From Psychrobacter aestuarii (GTDB lineage Bacteria; Pseudomonadota; Gammaproteobacteria; Pseudomonadales; Moraxellaceae), in the NCBI RefSeq assembly GCF_904846035.1, contig NZ_CAJGYT010000001.1, positions 1,612,001-1,676,000 on the forward strand: 64,000 bases of DNA. The letters run 5' to 3'. The notes beneath the pieces were generated by a model. It was not told the origin of the DNA. It made no database searches and saw only the letters and a list, made by a program, of their open reading frames with translations. A program made the translations under genes and the position numbers. Of the stretch, positions 51,617 through 58,709 are shown one piece after another (position 1 is the stretch's first letter; every line of letters starts with the position of its first letter).

Positions 51617-54145
51617 ATGAGTAGCACTGATACCCAACAGCCTTCAGAAGCCCAAGCCGCAACGCAGGGTTTAGATGCAACCACACACGCGAATATTCAT
51701 AATAAATTGGCTCGCGCGCTTGGCATTAAGACTGCTCAAGTTGATGCGTTCGTCCAAATGTATGACGAGGGCGCAACCGTGCCTTTTATCGCGCGTTATC
51801 GTAAAGAAAAGACCCAAAATCTGGATGACACACAGCTGCGTGCGCTCGAAAAAGCACTGGTCTATGAGCGTGACATGGCCGTACGCCGCGCCAAAATCAC
51901 TGAATTGCTGCGCGCTCAAGGCAACCTGACCGATGCCCTGCAAGACCGTATCGACAACGCCGAATCGAAACTTGAGCTCGAAGACATCTATCTGCCATAC
52001 CGCCCGCGCCGCCGCTCATTGGCCGCCAAAGCCCGCGCCGCTGGCTTACAAGTGGTCGCAGATGCGCTGCAAAACCAAGCCATTACGCCAACCGACGCAC
52101 TTGCCGATTATCAGCTGCCTGCTGAGATTGTCGATGACAGCGGCAATGTGATTGAGGTGGACTTTAGCGACGCGGACAAACAGCTGGCGGGCGCAGAAGC
52201 CATCATCATTGATGAGTGGACGCAGTCGCTAGAGCTACTCGATACCTTGCGCACCAGCTTTGCCAAAACGGCAAGCATCGTCTCAAGTGTCGCAAGCGAT
52301 GAAAAACGTGAAGTCGGCGAGAAGTTCAAAGACTACTTTGAGCACAGCGAAAGCCTTGCCAAACTGCCCAATCATCGTCTGCTCGCCATGCTACGCGGTC
52401 GTCAAGAAAACGTCTTGGCGCTCAAAATCGAAGGCGAAGATGCGCCGTTTATCGAGCGTATTACCCAGCATTTTGATATCGACAGCACCACGCCTGATGC
52501 GCGCCGCACCTTCTTATTGGACGCCGCCAACCGTTTATGGAAAGAAAAATGGCGTCCGCACATCGAGCACCGTCTATTGACCGAAAAGCGCCTCGTCGCT
52601 GAAGCCGATGCCATTGACGTGTTCGCGAGCAACCTTGAGCACCTGCTCATGAGCGCGCCAGCAGGCAGCAAAGTCATCCTTGGCGTCGACCCTGGTATCC
52701 GTCACGGCGTAAAAATGGCGCTGATTAACGCGCAAGGTCACGTGATGAGCGACAGTGAAGACAAGCCTGTGGTCGCAACCGTCTATCCGTTCGCCCCTGA
52801 CAACAAAATGACAGAAGCCAAAGCGGTCATTAAAGACTTGCTGACCACCTATAATGTCGATTTAATCGCCATCGGTAATGGCACTGCCAGCCGCGAAACG
52901 GACGCGATGATTAAAGAGATTTTAAGCAGTGACAGCGCCATTCAAGCAACTGCTGTCATCGTCAATGAATCAGGCGCATCGGTCTATTCTGCCAGTGAGC
53001 TTGCCAGCGATGAGCTTACGGGACTGGACGTGTCGGTACGTGGCGCGGTCTCTATCGCCCGCCGCTTGCAAGACCCATTATCTGAGCTCGTCAAGGTAGA
53101 CCCAAAAGCCATCGGCGTTGGACAATATCAGCACGACGTCAACCAAAACCAATTGGCAGACCGTCTTGATAAAGTCACTCAAGACAGCGTGAATGCGGTC
53201 GGTGTGGACGTGAATACCGCAAGTCCTGCTATCCTAGCGCACATCGCAGGTCTAAACCGCAATGTGGCACAGCAAATCGTCAACTACCGTCAAGAACATG
53301 GCGCGTTTGCCAGCCGTGAAGCGCTCAAAAACGTGCCGCGCTTTGGCGCAAAAACCTTTGAACAGGCGGCAGGCTTTTTACGCGTACGTGACGGCGACAA
53401 TCCTTTGGATGCCACAGGCGTGCATCCTGAGAGCTACGCCCTCGTTGACAGCATGCTTACGCAGTTGGACAAAACCTTGCCAGACGTGCTTGGCAATCAA
53501 GCGGCATTAGATGGCATTGACACCAGTACGATTGAAAACAGTGATGGCAATGTCAGCCTACGCGCCATTGTCTCAGAGCTTGCCAAGCCTGCACACGACC
53601 CGCGTCCTGAGTTTAAAACCGCCAGCTTCCGCGATGATGTGAACAGCATCAAAGACTTGCAAGAAGGTATGGTGCTCGAAGGCGTCGTGACCAACGTGAC
53701 CGCCTTTGGTTGTTTTGTTGATGTTGGCGTACACCAAGATGGCTTGGTACACATCTCGCAGATGGCAAATGACTTCGTCGCTGACCCTATGAACCGTGTC
53801 AAACCGGGTGATATCGTCTCAGTACGCGTCATCTCGATTGATGAAGCGCGCGGACGTATTGGCTTTAGCATGAAGCCTGAAGGCGAGGGCAAACCTGCCA
53901 AAAAAGATACTGCCAAAACCGAGCGCACGCCGCGCCCACGTCGCAATAACAGTGGTAGTGGCAGTAGTGCCAATAATGACGGCGCACAAAACAAACGCCG
54001 CAGCAGCAATGAGCGTGGTAAGCGTAAAGAGCAAGGCGCGTCAAAATCGCCACGCAATAATGCCGCTGAGCAAAAGCCCGCCGCCAACAAAATCGGCACT
54101 TTTGGCGCACTGCTACAAGAAGCGGGCGTGACCAAAGGTAAATAA
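51617..54145 (+). CDS. tex: Transcription accessory protein Tex, S1 RNA-binding
   Basis: Tex is a conserved nucleic-acid-binding protein (relative of eukaryotic Spt6) linked to transcription and stress tolerance. Domains in order: N-terminal HTH-like region with VPFIARYRKEKTQNLDDTQLRALEKAL (in parts), the YqgF/RuvX-like fold with ILGVDPGIRHGVKMALI, the HhH region DVNTASPAILAHIAGLNRNVAQQIVNYR, and an S1 domain (EGMVLEGVVTNVTAFGCFVDVGVHQDGLVHISQM, in parts; about 675-755). Typical Tex has about 770-780 residues; here a 75-residue Lys/Arg/Asn/Ser-rich tail makes 842. The ATG at 51617 has only a weak GGAT upstream; an open frame back to 51467 has no support. Confidence 0.95.
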   Translation: MSSTDTQQPSEAQAATQGLDATTHANIHNKLARALGIKTAQVDAFVQMYDEGATVPFIARYRKEKTQNLDDTQLRALEKALVYERDMAVRRAKITELLRAQGNLTDALQDRIDNAESKLELEDIYLPYRPRRRSLAAKARAAGLQVVADALQNQAITPTDALADYQLPAEIVDDSGNVIEVDFSDADKQLAGAEAIIIDEWTQSLELLDTLRTSFAKTASIVSSVASDEKREVGEKFKDYFEHSESLAKLPNHRLLAMLRGRQENVLALKIEGEDAPFIERITQHFDIDSTTPDARRTFLLDAANRLWKEKWRPHIEHRLLTEKRLVAEADAIDVFASNLEHLLMSAPAGSKVILGVDPGIRHGVKMALINAQGHVMSDSEDKPVVATVYPFAPDNKMTEAKAVIKDLLTTYNVDLIAIGNGTASRETDAMIKEILSSDSAIQATAVIVNESGASVYSASELASDELTGLDVSVRGAVSIARRLQDPLSELVKVDPKAIGVGQYQHDVNQNQLADRLDKVTQDSVNAVGVDVNTASPAILAHIAGLNRNVAQQIVNYRQEHGAFASREALKNVPRFGAKTFEQAAGFLRVRDGDNPLDATGVHPESYALVDSMLTQLDKTLPDVLGNQAALDGIDTSTIENSDGNVSLRAIVSELAKPAHDPRPEFKTASFRDDVNSIKDLQEGMVLEGVVTNVTAFGCFVDVGVHQDGLVHISQMANDFVADPMNRVKPGDIVSVRVISIDEARGRIGFSMKPEGEGKPAKKDTAKTERTPRPRRNNSGSGSSANNDGAQNKRRSSNERGKRKEQGASKSPRNNAAEQKPAANKIGTFGALLQEAGVTKGK

Positions 54146-54174
54146 TGCGTCAAGCATTTTAAAAAACGCAGACA

Positions 54175-54206
54175 CTAAAAAAGGCAGCTCATGGGCTGCC
54201 TTTTTT
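54175..54206. terminator. Bidirectional terminator, tex / secreted protein
   Basis: GGCAGC (54183-54188) pairs with GCTGCC (54195-54200) around TCATGG; six A before, six T after. It lies between two convergent genes. Confidence 0.9.
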
Positions 54207-54255
54207 ATTGCTAGAAACAGAGTCAATCCGTATCAAGCACGTTCTTCATCACGCA

Positions 54256-54894
54256 TTAGCGCACTGAAAAGCGGCGCGTTTCGTTGAATTCTACTTCTGC
54301 AGGCTGCGTGGCAAGCAGCTCACCGCGCTTGTCTTTTTTCTTTTCTTGTAAAGTAATCGGTACTGGCGTGCTGCGCTGGTCAGCAGGGGTCACGTTGCCT
54401 GCTTGCATTTCACCCTCTAATAATGGCTCATTGCTCTCAGTCATCGCTTGTTGACGCGCCATGGCTTGTTGTTGTGCCATCGCTTGATCTTCGGCAGCCA
54501 TACGCGCTTGCGCCGCGGCTCGATCAGCTACTGCCATTTTTGCACGTGCTTGTGTACTCATTTGCTCTGTACGTGCTTTTTCTGCCATTTGCACTTGGGC
54601 AGGCTCAGCCATTTCCATGTCATCGTCCATGGCCATCTCGCTGTCCATTTCCGCATTCATGGTCATATTGGCACTGGCATCGACATCTTCATCAATCTCA
54701 ACGCGACCAGGCTGGGTGGCTACAAGCTCGCCGTCTTCATCCATCATTTGCTGTTGTAAGGTGTTTTGTGCAGGGGCAGTGCGCATATCTGCGGGCATGA
54801 TGTCCGCTTGGTTGGCAGGTGCTGCGGTGGCCAGACTTGGGATGGCAATAGCAGCCGTCATCATAATAGATAGGGGTAACTTACGGTTTTTCAT
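54256..54894 (-). CDS. Unknown secreted Met-rich protein with duplicated terminal motif
   Basis: I do not recognise this 212-residue protein. It has a signal peptide (1-25, ending ATAA). Mature residues 33-69 and 169-205 are two ungapped copies (offset 136) of a motif of form xPADxR-xxP-xxxTLQ-D-xGELxATQPxxVE. Between them, residues 73-151 are rich in Met, Ala, Gln, Asp and Glu (MTMNAEMDSEMAMDDDMEM, then AQARMAAEDQAMAQQQAMARQQA). No Cys, no membrane helix beyond the signal peptide, so it is likely periplasmic or secreted. Met-rich acidic stretches occur in copper-handling proteins, but no copper gene is nearby. TTGGAGG precedes the ATG and a plausible promoter is seen at 54963-54990, so it should be expressed as a single-gene unit. 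Confidence 0.82.
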   Translation of the reverse strand: MKNRKLPLSIMMTAAIAIPSLATAAPANQADIMPADMRTAPAQNTLQQQMMDEDGELVATQPGRVEIDEDVDASANMTMNAEMDSEMAMDDDMEMAEPAQVQMAEKARTEQMSTQARAKMAVADRAAAQARMAAEDQAMAQQQAMARQQAMTESNEPLLEGEMQAGNVTPADQRSTPVPITLQEKKKDKRGELLATQPAEVEFNETRRFSVR

Positions 54895-55346
54895 ACAAAA
54901 TCCTCCAAATAGACGGTAGGGTAGCTAGGCGATATGCCCACTTATGAGGTTATTAATATAAAAACATAAGGCACACGCATAGCGGGTCAATGTTAACCAT
55001 CATCAGACTAACAGCACAGACGTGCAGTTTTCAGTAGTGAAAGATTGACCAGCGTCACGGTTTTGTCTGTCTGTGTGCGATTCGCGCAATACTCTGTTAT
55101 GACTTAGTAAGCAGAGCGAGGGTTAAGAAAAATACCGTTAGTCGGTAAATGCTTCGTTTTATCTTTGACTTTAAAAAAAGTTAAGCTATATCTATGATAT
55201 CTAAGCTTTTTAGTTTGCCTAAACAATTTGCTAAATAACTTCATTTACTATATACACACCGAATCGCAGACAGAATAACGCACACAATGAAACACAATAT
55301 CAAGGACTTATGCTTTATGGGCAGTATGTGTTATCTGTATAAATAA
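54895..55346. other. 452-bp gap upstream of the secreted Met-rich protein
   Basis: AT-rich, no good open frame. It holds the minus-strand promoter at 54963-54990, a small hairpin TACCG-TTAGT-CGGTA (55133-55147), and a stem-loop at 55183-55208 (AAGCT-ATATC / GATAT-CTA-AGCTT) followed by TTT on plus. The second could be a weak terminator of an unseen plus-strand transcript, or chance in AT-rich DNA. Confidence 0.4.
54963..54990 (-). promoter_or_regulatory. Candidate promoter of the secreted Met-rich protein
   Basis: Read on minus: TTGACC (plus 54985-54990), 16 nt, TATGTT (plus 54963-54968). It lies about 68 nt before the start codon. Confidence 0.5.
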
Positions 55347-56630
55347 TTACGCGTCAAGCACATGAAAGCTCAAACCCGCATGCGCCTCTAAACGCTCAAT
55401 CAACGCCTCACCCATAGCGCTCGCAGGTGTCCAAAACCCACCGCCTACGTCTGATTTGGGTACGTCTAGCAAGCACAGTGCCGATTGCGCCAGCATACGT
55501 GCGGTACTGCCATAGCCTGGGTCTTTATCGCCTGTGACTTCGGTCGTCAGTGTCTTACCAGCCGCCGTCTGCCCAAAAAAGCGCAAGGTATAATGCCCTG
55601 CTTCTTGTGCATCTTTCGATGGACCGCTGCCTGCTTTGGGCAAGATATGCTTGGATAAAAAGTCACGACTGCGCGCAAAGCTCAGCGCGGTGGTCAGACC
55701 GAGCAGTCCTGCGCTCATGCCATAGCTTTGCACTTGACCTTTTATCCCATCTGCCATCCATGTCGCCTCGTCATATAAAAAGTCGCGACCATAGGCATAG
55801 TCTTGTAGTTGGTTGCTGCGATGCACCACGCGGGTATTGATGCTCGCCATCACAAATGGCGCAACCCAATGCTCGTGCTCATGGTCATAGCGCGGCTTAG
55901 TGACGTTTTGCTGCTTGATGCTTGGCGGGTTGGCATCGTTGTTCAGCAAATACGGATTGCCAAGTTGGCGGCGGCGCTTGGGGTCTTTACTGGCTTCGGC
56001 AAATAGTGTGGTCATCGACGCAATCGTTCCGCCTGAGATGCCACCTTTGGCCTCGACCACACGCATCTGGATCTGCTGACAGACCGCGCCGAATGCCTCC
56101 TTTGCGCGCGCTTGGGTAAAATATACGCCCAAATCAGAGGGAGTCGAATCAAAACCGCAGCAATGGACGATGCGTGCGCCGCTTTCTTTGGCAGTATCAC
56201 CGTGCGCATCCATCATGTCTTTAATAAATAATGTCTCACCCGTCAGATCGATATAGTCCGTGCCGTGTTCTGCACACGCCGCGACCAAAGGCGCACCATA
56301 ACGCAAATAAGGGCCGACGGTTGAGATAATCAGGCGCGTCTGCTTGACCATAGTGGCAAGTGAATCGGTATCGTTGCTATCGGCGATGATGATATCGGTC
56401 GCTGTCTGTAATGTCTGCTGCAACTTTTTGAGGTTATCGGCATCACGCCCCGCTAGCGCAATACGCGCCTTGCTATCAGGCTGCGCGGTTAAAAACGCTG
56501 ACAAATAGCGCGCGGTAATCTGCCCGACAAAACTGGTCGCACCATACAGCACCACATCGTAGCGCGCCTCGTGCGTTTTGTTTTGCGGCTCGGTTTTCTC
56601 GCTTGTATGGGCAGTCGTCGATGAGGTCAT
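55347..56630 (-). CDS. Saccharopine-dehydrogenase-like NAD(P)-binding oxidoreductase
   Basis: A 427-residue protein with the NAD(P)-binding fold of the saccharopine dehydrogenase family: DVVLYGATSFVGQITARYL near residues 25-43, ALAGRDADNLKKL, RLIISTVGPYLRYGAPLVAACAEHGTDYIDLTGE (in parts) and HCCGFDSTPSDLGVYF. This combination is typical of the 'trans-acting enoyl reductase' subgroup (mycobacterial Rv2953 and relatives) and of widespread uncharacterised homologues in Acinetobacter and Psychrobacter, not of lysine metabolism. Substrate is unknown; a lipid role is a guess. The N-terminal ~22 residues are Thr/Glu/Lys-rich. It stands alone on the minus strand, and I see no terminator just after its stop. 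Confidence 0.83.
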   Translation of the reverse strand: MTSSTTAHTSEKTEPQNKTHEARYDVVLYGATSFVGQITARYLSAFLTAQPDSKARIALAGRDADNLKKLQQTLQTATDIIIADSNDTDSLATMVKQTRLIISTVGPYLRYGAPLVAACAEHGTDYIDLTGETLFIKDMMDAHGDTAKESGARIVHCCGFDSTPSDLGVYFTQARAKEAFGAVCQQIQMRVVEAKGGISGGTIASMTTLFAEASKDPKRRRQLGNPYLLNNDANPPSIKQQNVTKPRYDHEHEHWVAPFVMASINTRVVHRSNQLQDYAYGRDFLYDEATWMADGIKGQVQSYGMSAGLLGLTTALSFARSRDFLSKHILPKAGSGPSKDAQEAGHYTLRFFGQTAAGKTLTTEVTGDKDPGYGSTARMLAQSALCLLDVPKSDVGGGFWTPASAMGEALIERLEAHAGLSFHVLDA

Positions 56631-57045
56631 AACATGCTCTTTTTATTGATTATCGGCATGATGCGGGCGTGTTGCTCAAGTATAGCAGCACTACCACAAT
56701 CGAAGCAGCTAGGGATATGGCGCAGTCACAAAACTGACCATAACACTGTCAATAGGACTACATAGCTTACACAACGTGGCGTGATTTTTACCAAAAGGAA
56801 CGTTGTTTTTAAAAAAAGGTTGCTACTCTATAAGCATAAAGCAAAATGAAAAAAACGAACGTTATTAAGCCCTTTGCCGATAGATAATTTGATATATCAC
56901 GGCGCATGTTTTAAACATCTAAGCTTAATGACCCACACCCTATTAATAAAAGGACGTTTTTAAAACGTCAATAACAACAACGATACCGTCAGCATGATAA
57001 AACCATTTACAACCACTGCTGACCACATCATTTAAGGAGAATACT
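56631..57045. other. 415-bp divergent region upstream of the DUF1328 gene
   Basis: AT-rich and without an open frame of note. It contains the palindrome at 56953-56969 (listed) and an AACGTT/AACG-rich stretch at 56800-56870. The promoters for the minus-strand oxidoreductase and for the DUF1328 gene must both be here. Confidence 0.45.
56953..56969. promoter_or_regulatory. Perfect palindrome GACGTTTT-T-AAAACGTC
   Basis: An 8-bp inverted repeat with a single central base, 77 nt upstream of the DUF1328 start. On plus it is followed by AATAAC, not a T-run, so it is more like an operator than a terminator. The half-site (AGGACGTTTT) recurs in the terminator at 57271-57296. Confidence 0.45.
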
Positions 57046-57201
57046 ATGTTTCGCTGGGCTATTATCTTCGCCGTTATCGCATTAATCGCAAGTTTGTTAG
57101 GATTTGGTGGCGTTGCCGGCTTATCAGCCAACCTTGCTTATATTTTCCTAGCCGTTGCGGTCATCTTGTTCATTGTGGCCTTTGTTAGCCGCAAAATGTA
57201 A
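57046..57201 (+). CDS. DUF1328 (UPF0391, YtjA-like) small membrane protein
   Basis: A 51-residue protein that begins [20 protein letters not shown], then [21 protein letters not shown] and ends [10 protein letters not shown]. This is the full pattern of the UPF0391/DUF1328 family: two membrane helices joined by a Gly-rich turn, short basic C-terminus. Family members are widespread in proteobacteria, with no defined biochemical role; some are stress-induced. TTAAGGAGA, a near-perfect ribosome-binding site, lies 5 nt before the ATG. It stands alone between a palindrome-bearing leader and a strong terminator, which fits a short, highly expressed mRNA. Confidence 0.93.
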   Translation: MFRWAIIFAVIALIASLLGFGGVAGLSANLAYIFLAVAVILFIVAFVSRKM

Positions 57202-57266
57202 GTTGTCAAAAGACTTACTTATGACGGTTACCCAAGTACACATCTATCTGAGTCGCCGTCAGTGAT

Positions 57267-57300
57267 AAAAAAAACGTCCTACAGTTAGGACGTTTTTTTT
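57267..57300. terminator. Bidirectional terminator, DUF1328 gene / phhB
   Basis: An 11-bp perfect stem, AAAACGTCCTA (57271-57281) with TAGGACGTTTT (57286-57296), around CAGT, with A- and T-runs on its sides. Confidence 0.92.
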
Positions 57301-57335
57301 ATGGTTTTTATAAAGAAACGCTTACGCGAGCAAAA

Positions 57336-57644
57336 TCAGCCTGCTGTTGTTTCTTTGTTGCGTGAGCTGATGATATATTCCATGCGCTTTGCTAAGCGAA
57401 TATCGTGGCTGGTGATACCGCCCGTGTCGTGTGTCATCAGGCGCACTTCAACCACGTTATAGATATTGCGCCATTCAGGATGATGCTCTAAGGCTTCGGC
57501 ATAAAAGGCGGCCTGCGTCATAAAGCTCATAGCTTCGATAAAATCGCCAAAATGATACGTCTTAACGATGCTGTTGCCATCGCGCTGCCAGCCTGCCAAA
57601 TCTTCTAACTGCAAATCTACTTGTTTGTCCGATAAGCTACTCAT
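57336..57644 (-). CDS. phhB: 4a-hydroxytetrahydrobiopterin dehydratase (pterin-4a-carbinolamine dehydratase)
   Basis: PhhB dehydrates 4a-hydroxytetrahydropterin to regenerate the cofactor of phenylalanine hydroxylase. The 102-residue protein has the family motif [26 protein letters not shown] (in parts), with the active-site HHPEW and the later His in LMTHD, and [19 protein letters not shown] before it. Length is normal. AAGGAAA is 6 nt before the ATG at 57644; a frame from 57671 is unsupported. No phhA is next to it. The family also occurs without PhhA, where it may serve molybdopterin- or folate-linked metabolism, so the in vivo role is open. Confidence 0.93.
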   Translation of the reverse strand: MSSLSDKQVDLQLEDLAGWQRDGNSIVKTYHFGDFIEAMSFMTQAAFYAEALEHHPEWRNIYNVVEVRLMTHDTGGITSHDIRLAKRMEYIISSRNKETTAG

Positions 57645-57971
57645 AACAGGTTTCCTTTTTTTAATTATCATTGACGATGAACATGACCAAAGGTGACAGA
57701 ATCAGATATAAAATCAAATGGTGGGGGCGGGTCGTCCTTGTATTGGGGTGCATAGCACTTTGATAAGGATGGTTCATAATGAATGCAATGCATCAATGAT
57801 GAACCATCAACATGACCAAATCAGGGGCAAAAAGCGATCGATTACCGATAAAAAAACCTACAACTAATCAAAGCGCATGGTGACGATAATGAAAACATCA
57901 TCAAAGCGCTAGTGATTACCAATAGGTAGGGTCGTTTGCTAAAAAGTACCGAGCAACGATACACGCCGCGC
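57645..57971. other. 327-bp gap between GNAT gene and phhB
   Basis: Both flanking genes are on the minus strand. There is no open frame of note. It contains the long inverted repeat at 57768-57808 (listed). A GC-rich spot GGTGGGGGCGGG (57719-57730) stands out from its AT-rich surroundings. Confidence 0.45.
57768..57808. repeat. 10-bp inverted repeat with nested palindromes
   Basis: GATGGTTCAT (57768-57777) and ATGAACCATC (57799-57808) are perfect inverted copies 21 nt apart. Nested inside are TTCAT-A-ATGAA, ATGCAATGCAT and ATCA-A-TGAT. No T-run follows on plus. It could be a large operator, a paired binding site, or the stem of a small RNA. Confidence 0.5.
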
Positions 57972-58289
57972 TTATTTGGTCAAATCTTTATACTCAGGGT
58001 GTTTTTCAATATATGATGCCACAAATGGGCACTGAGGAACGACTTTTTTATTCTCACTTCGGGCATAGTCGAGCGCATGCGCCACAAGGGCTGAGCCGAT
58101 ACCGCGTCCACCAATCGCGTCAGGCACGATGGTGTGGTCATAAACCAAGCGCTCGCCTTGAATCTGATAGCTGATATAGGCAAGCGTGCCATCGACTTCG
58201 GTCTCAAAACGGTGCTTGTTTAGGTTGTGCGTGATATCAAGGACGGTGTTGTCCGCTTGGTCTTGGGTCTGTGATGATGCAGTAGACAT
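57972..58289 (-). CDS. Small GNAT-like N-acetyltransferase domain protein
   Basis: A 105-residue protein of the short GNAT group related to yeast/human NATD1 and bacterial YjdJ/YidJ-type proteins. The core is HRFETEVDGTLAYISYQIQGERLVYDHTIVPDAIGGRGIGSALVAHALDYAR (in parts), in which GGRGIGSALV is the acetyl-CoA pyrophosphate loop. The C-terminal VVPQCPFVASYIEKHPEYKDL is the family's ending. Substrate unknown. An ATAGGAATT box lies before the ATG. It is upstream of phhB on the same strand, separated by 327 nt. The first 18 residues are Ser/Thr/Gln-rich and likely disordered. Confidence 0.9.
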   Translation of the reverse strand: MSTASSQTQDQADNTVLDITHNLNKHRFETEVDGTLAYISYQIQGERLVYDHTIVPDAIGGRGIGSALVAHALDYARSENKKVVPQCPFVASYIEKHPEYKDLTK

Positions 58290-58709
58290 AAAAATTCCTA
58301 TGGGTTATTGATTGTTTATTGTGCGTTATGACGGATGCGGCTTTGATTATCGTTATTTTTGCCGCGCAGTAATCATTATGGAGACAAAGTAGACAAATTT
58401 CTAGTTATAATGCGTTGCTTCTGGTAACGATAGTTAGCCCATATGTTGATGCTGAGCAAGTATTCTTACCCAAGATGTGAGGTGTGCACGGTAGCGCCAT
58501 GCTTTGGTCAAAGCTGCCGCGCCATATAAGTGGACAGGACATTAAAAGGTATGAATCGATTGCTAAAGCGCGCAATATCGCGGCATTGCTTGCAGCGCCC
58601 CCGCCACAATGCGATAATGAAGCACAATTTTTTATCCTGATAATCGGCGCAGGCTATAGCTCTTTATGCGTCTGCCTTTTTTTATCTGACATCATTTAGC
58701 GGAGTGCTA
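58290..58709. other. 420-bp divergent region, GNAT gene / ettA
   Basis: A TATAAT at 58406-58411 could be the -10 of an ettA promoter with a ~300-nt leader, but its -35 is poor. A 71-codon frame at 58484-58699 has no ribosome-binding site and an odd composition; I do not accept it. Small hairpins occur (GCGCAATATCGCGG near 58570-58583). Confidence 0.45.

Noticed and set aside
55288..55344. 18-codon plus-strand mini-ORF beginning MKHNIKDL
   Set aside because: No ribosome-binding site and it runs up to the stop of an opposing gene; too short to support without expression data.
58484..58699. 71-codon plus-strand frame upstream of ettA
   Set aside because: No ribosome-binding site, unusual composition, runs into the ettA leader, no recognisable motif.
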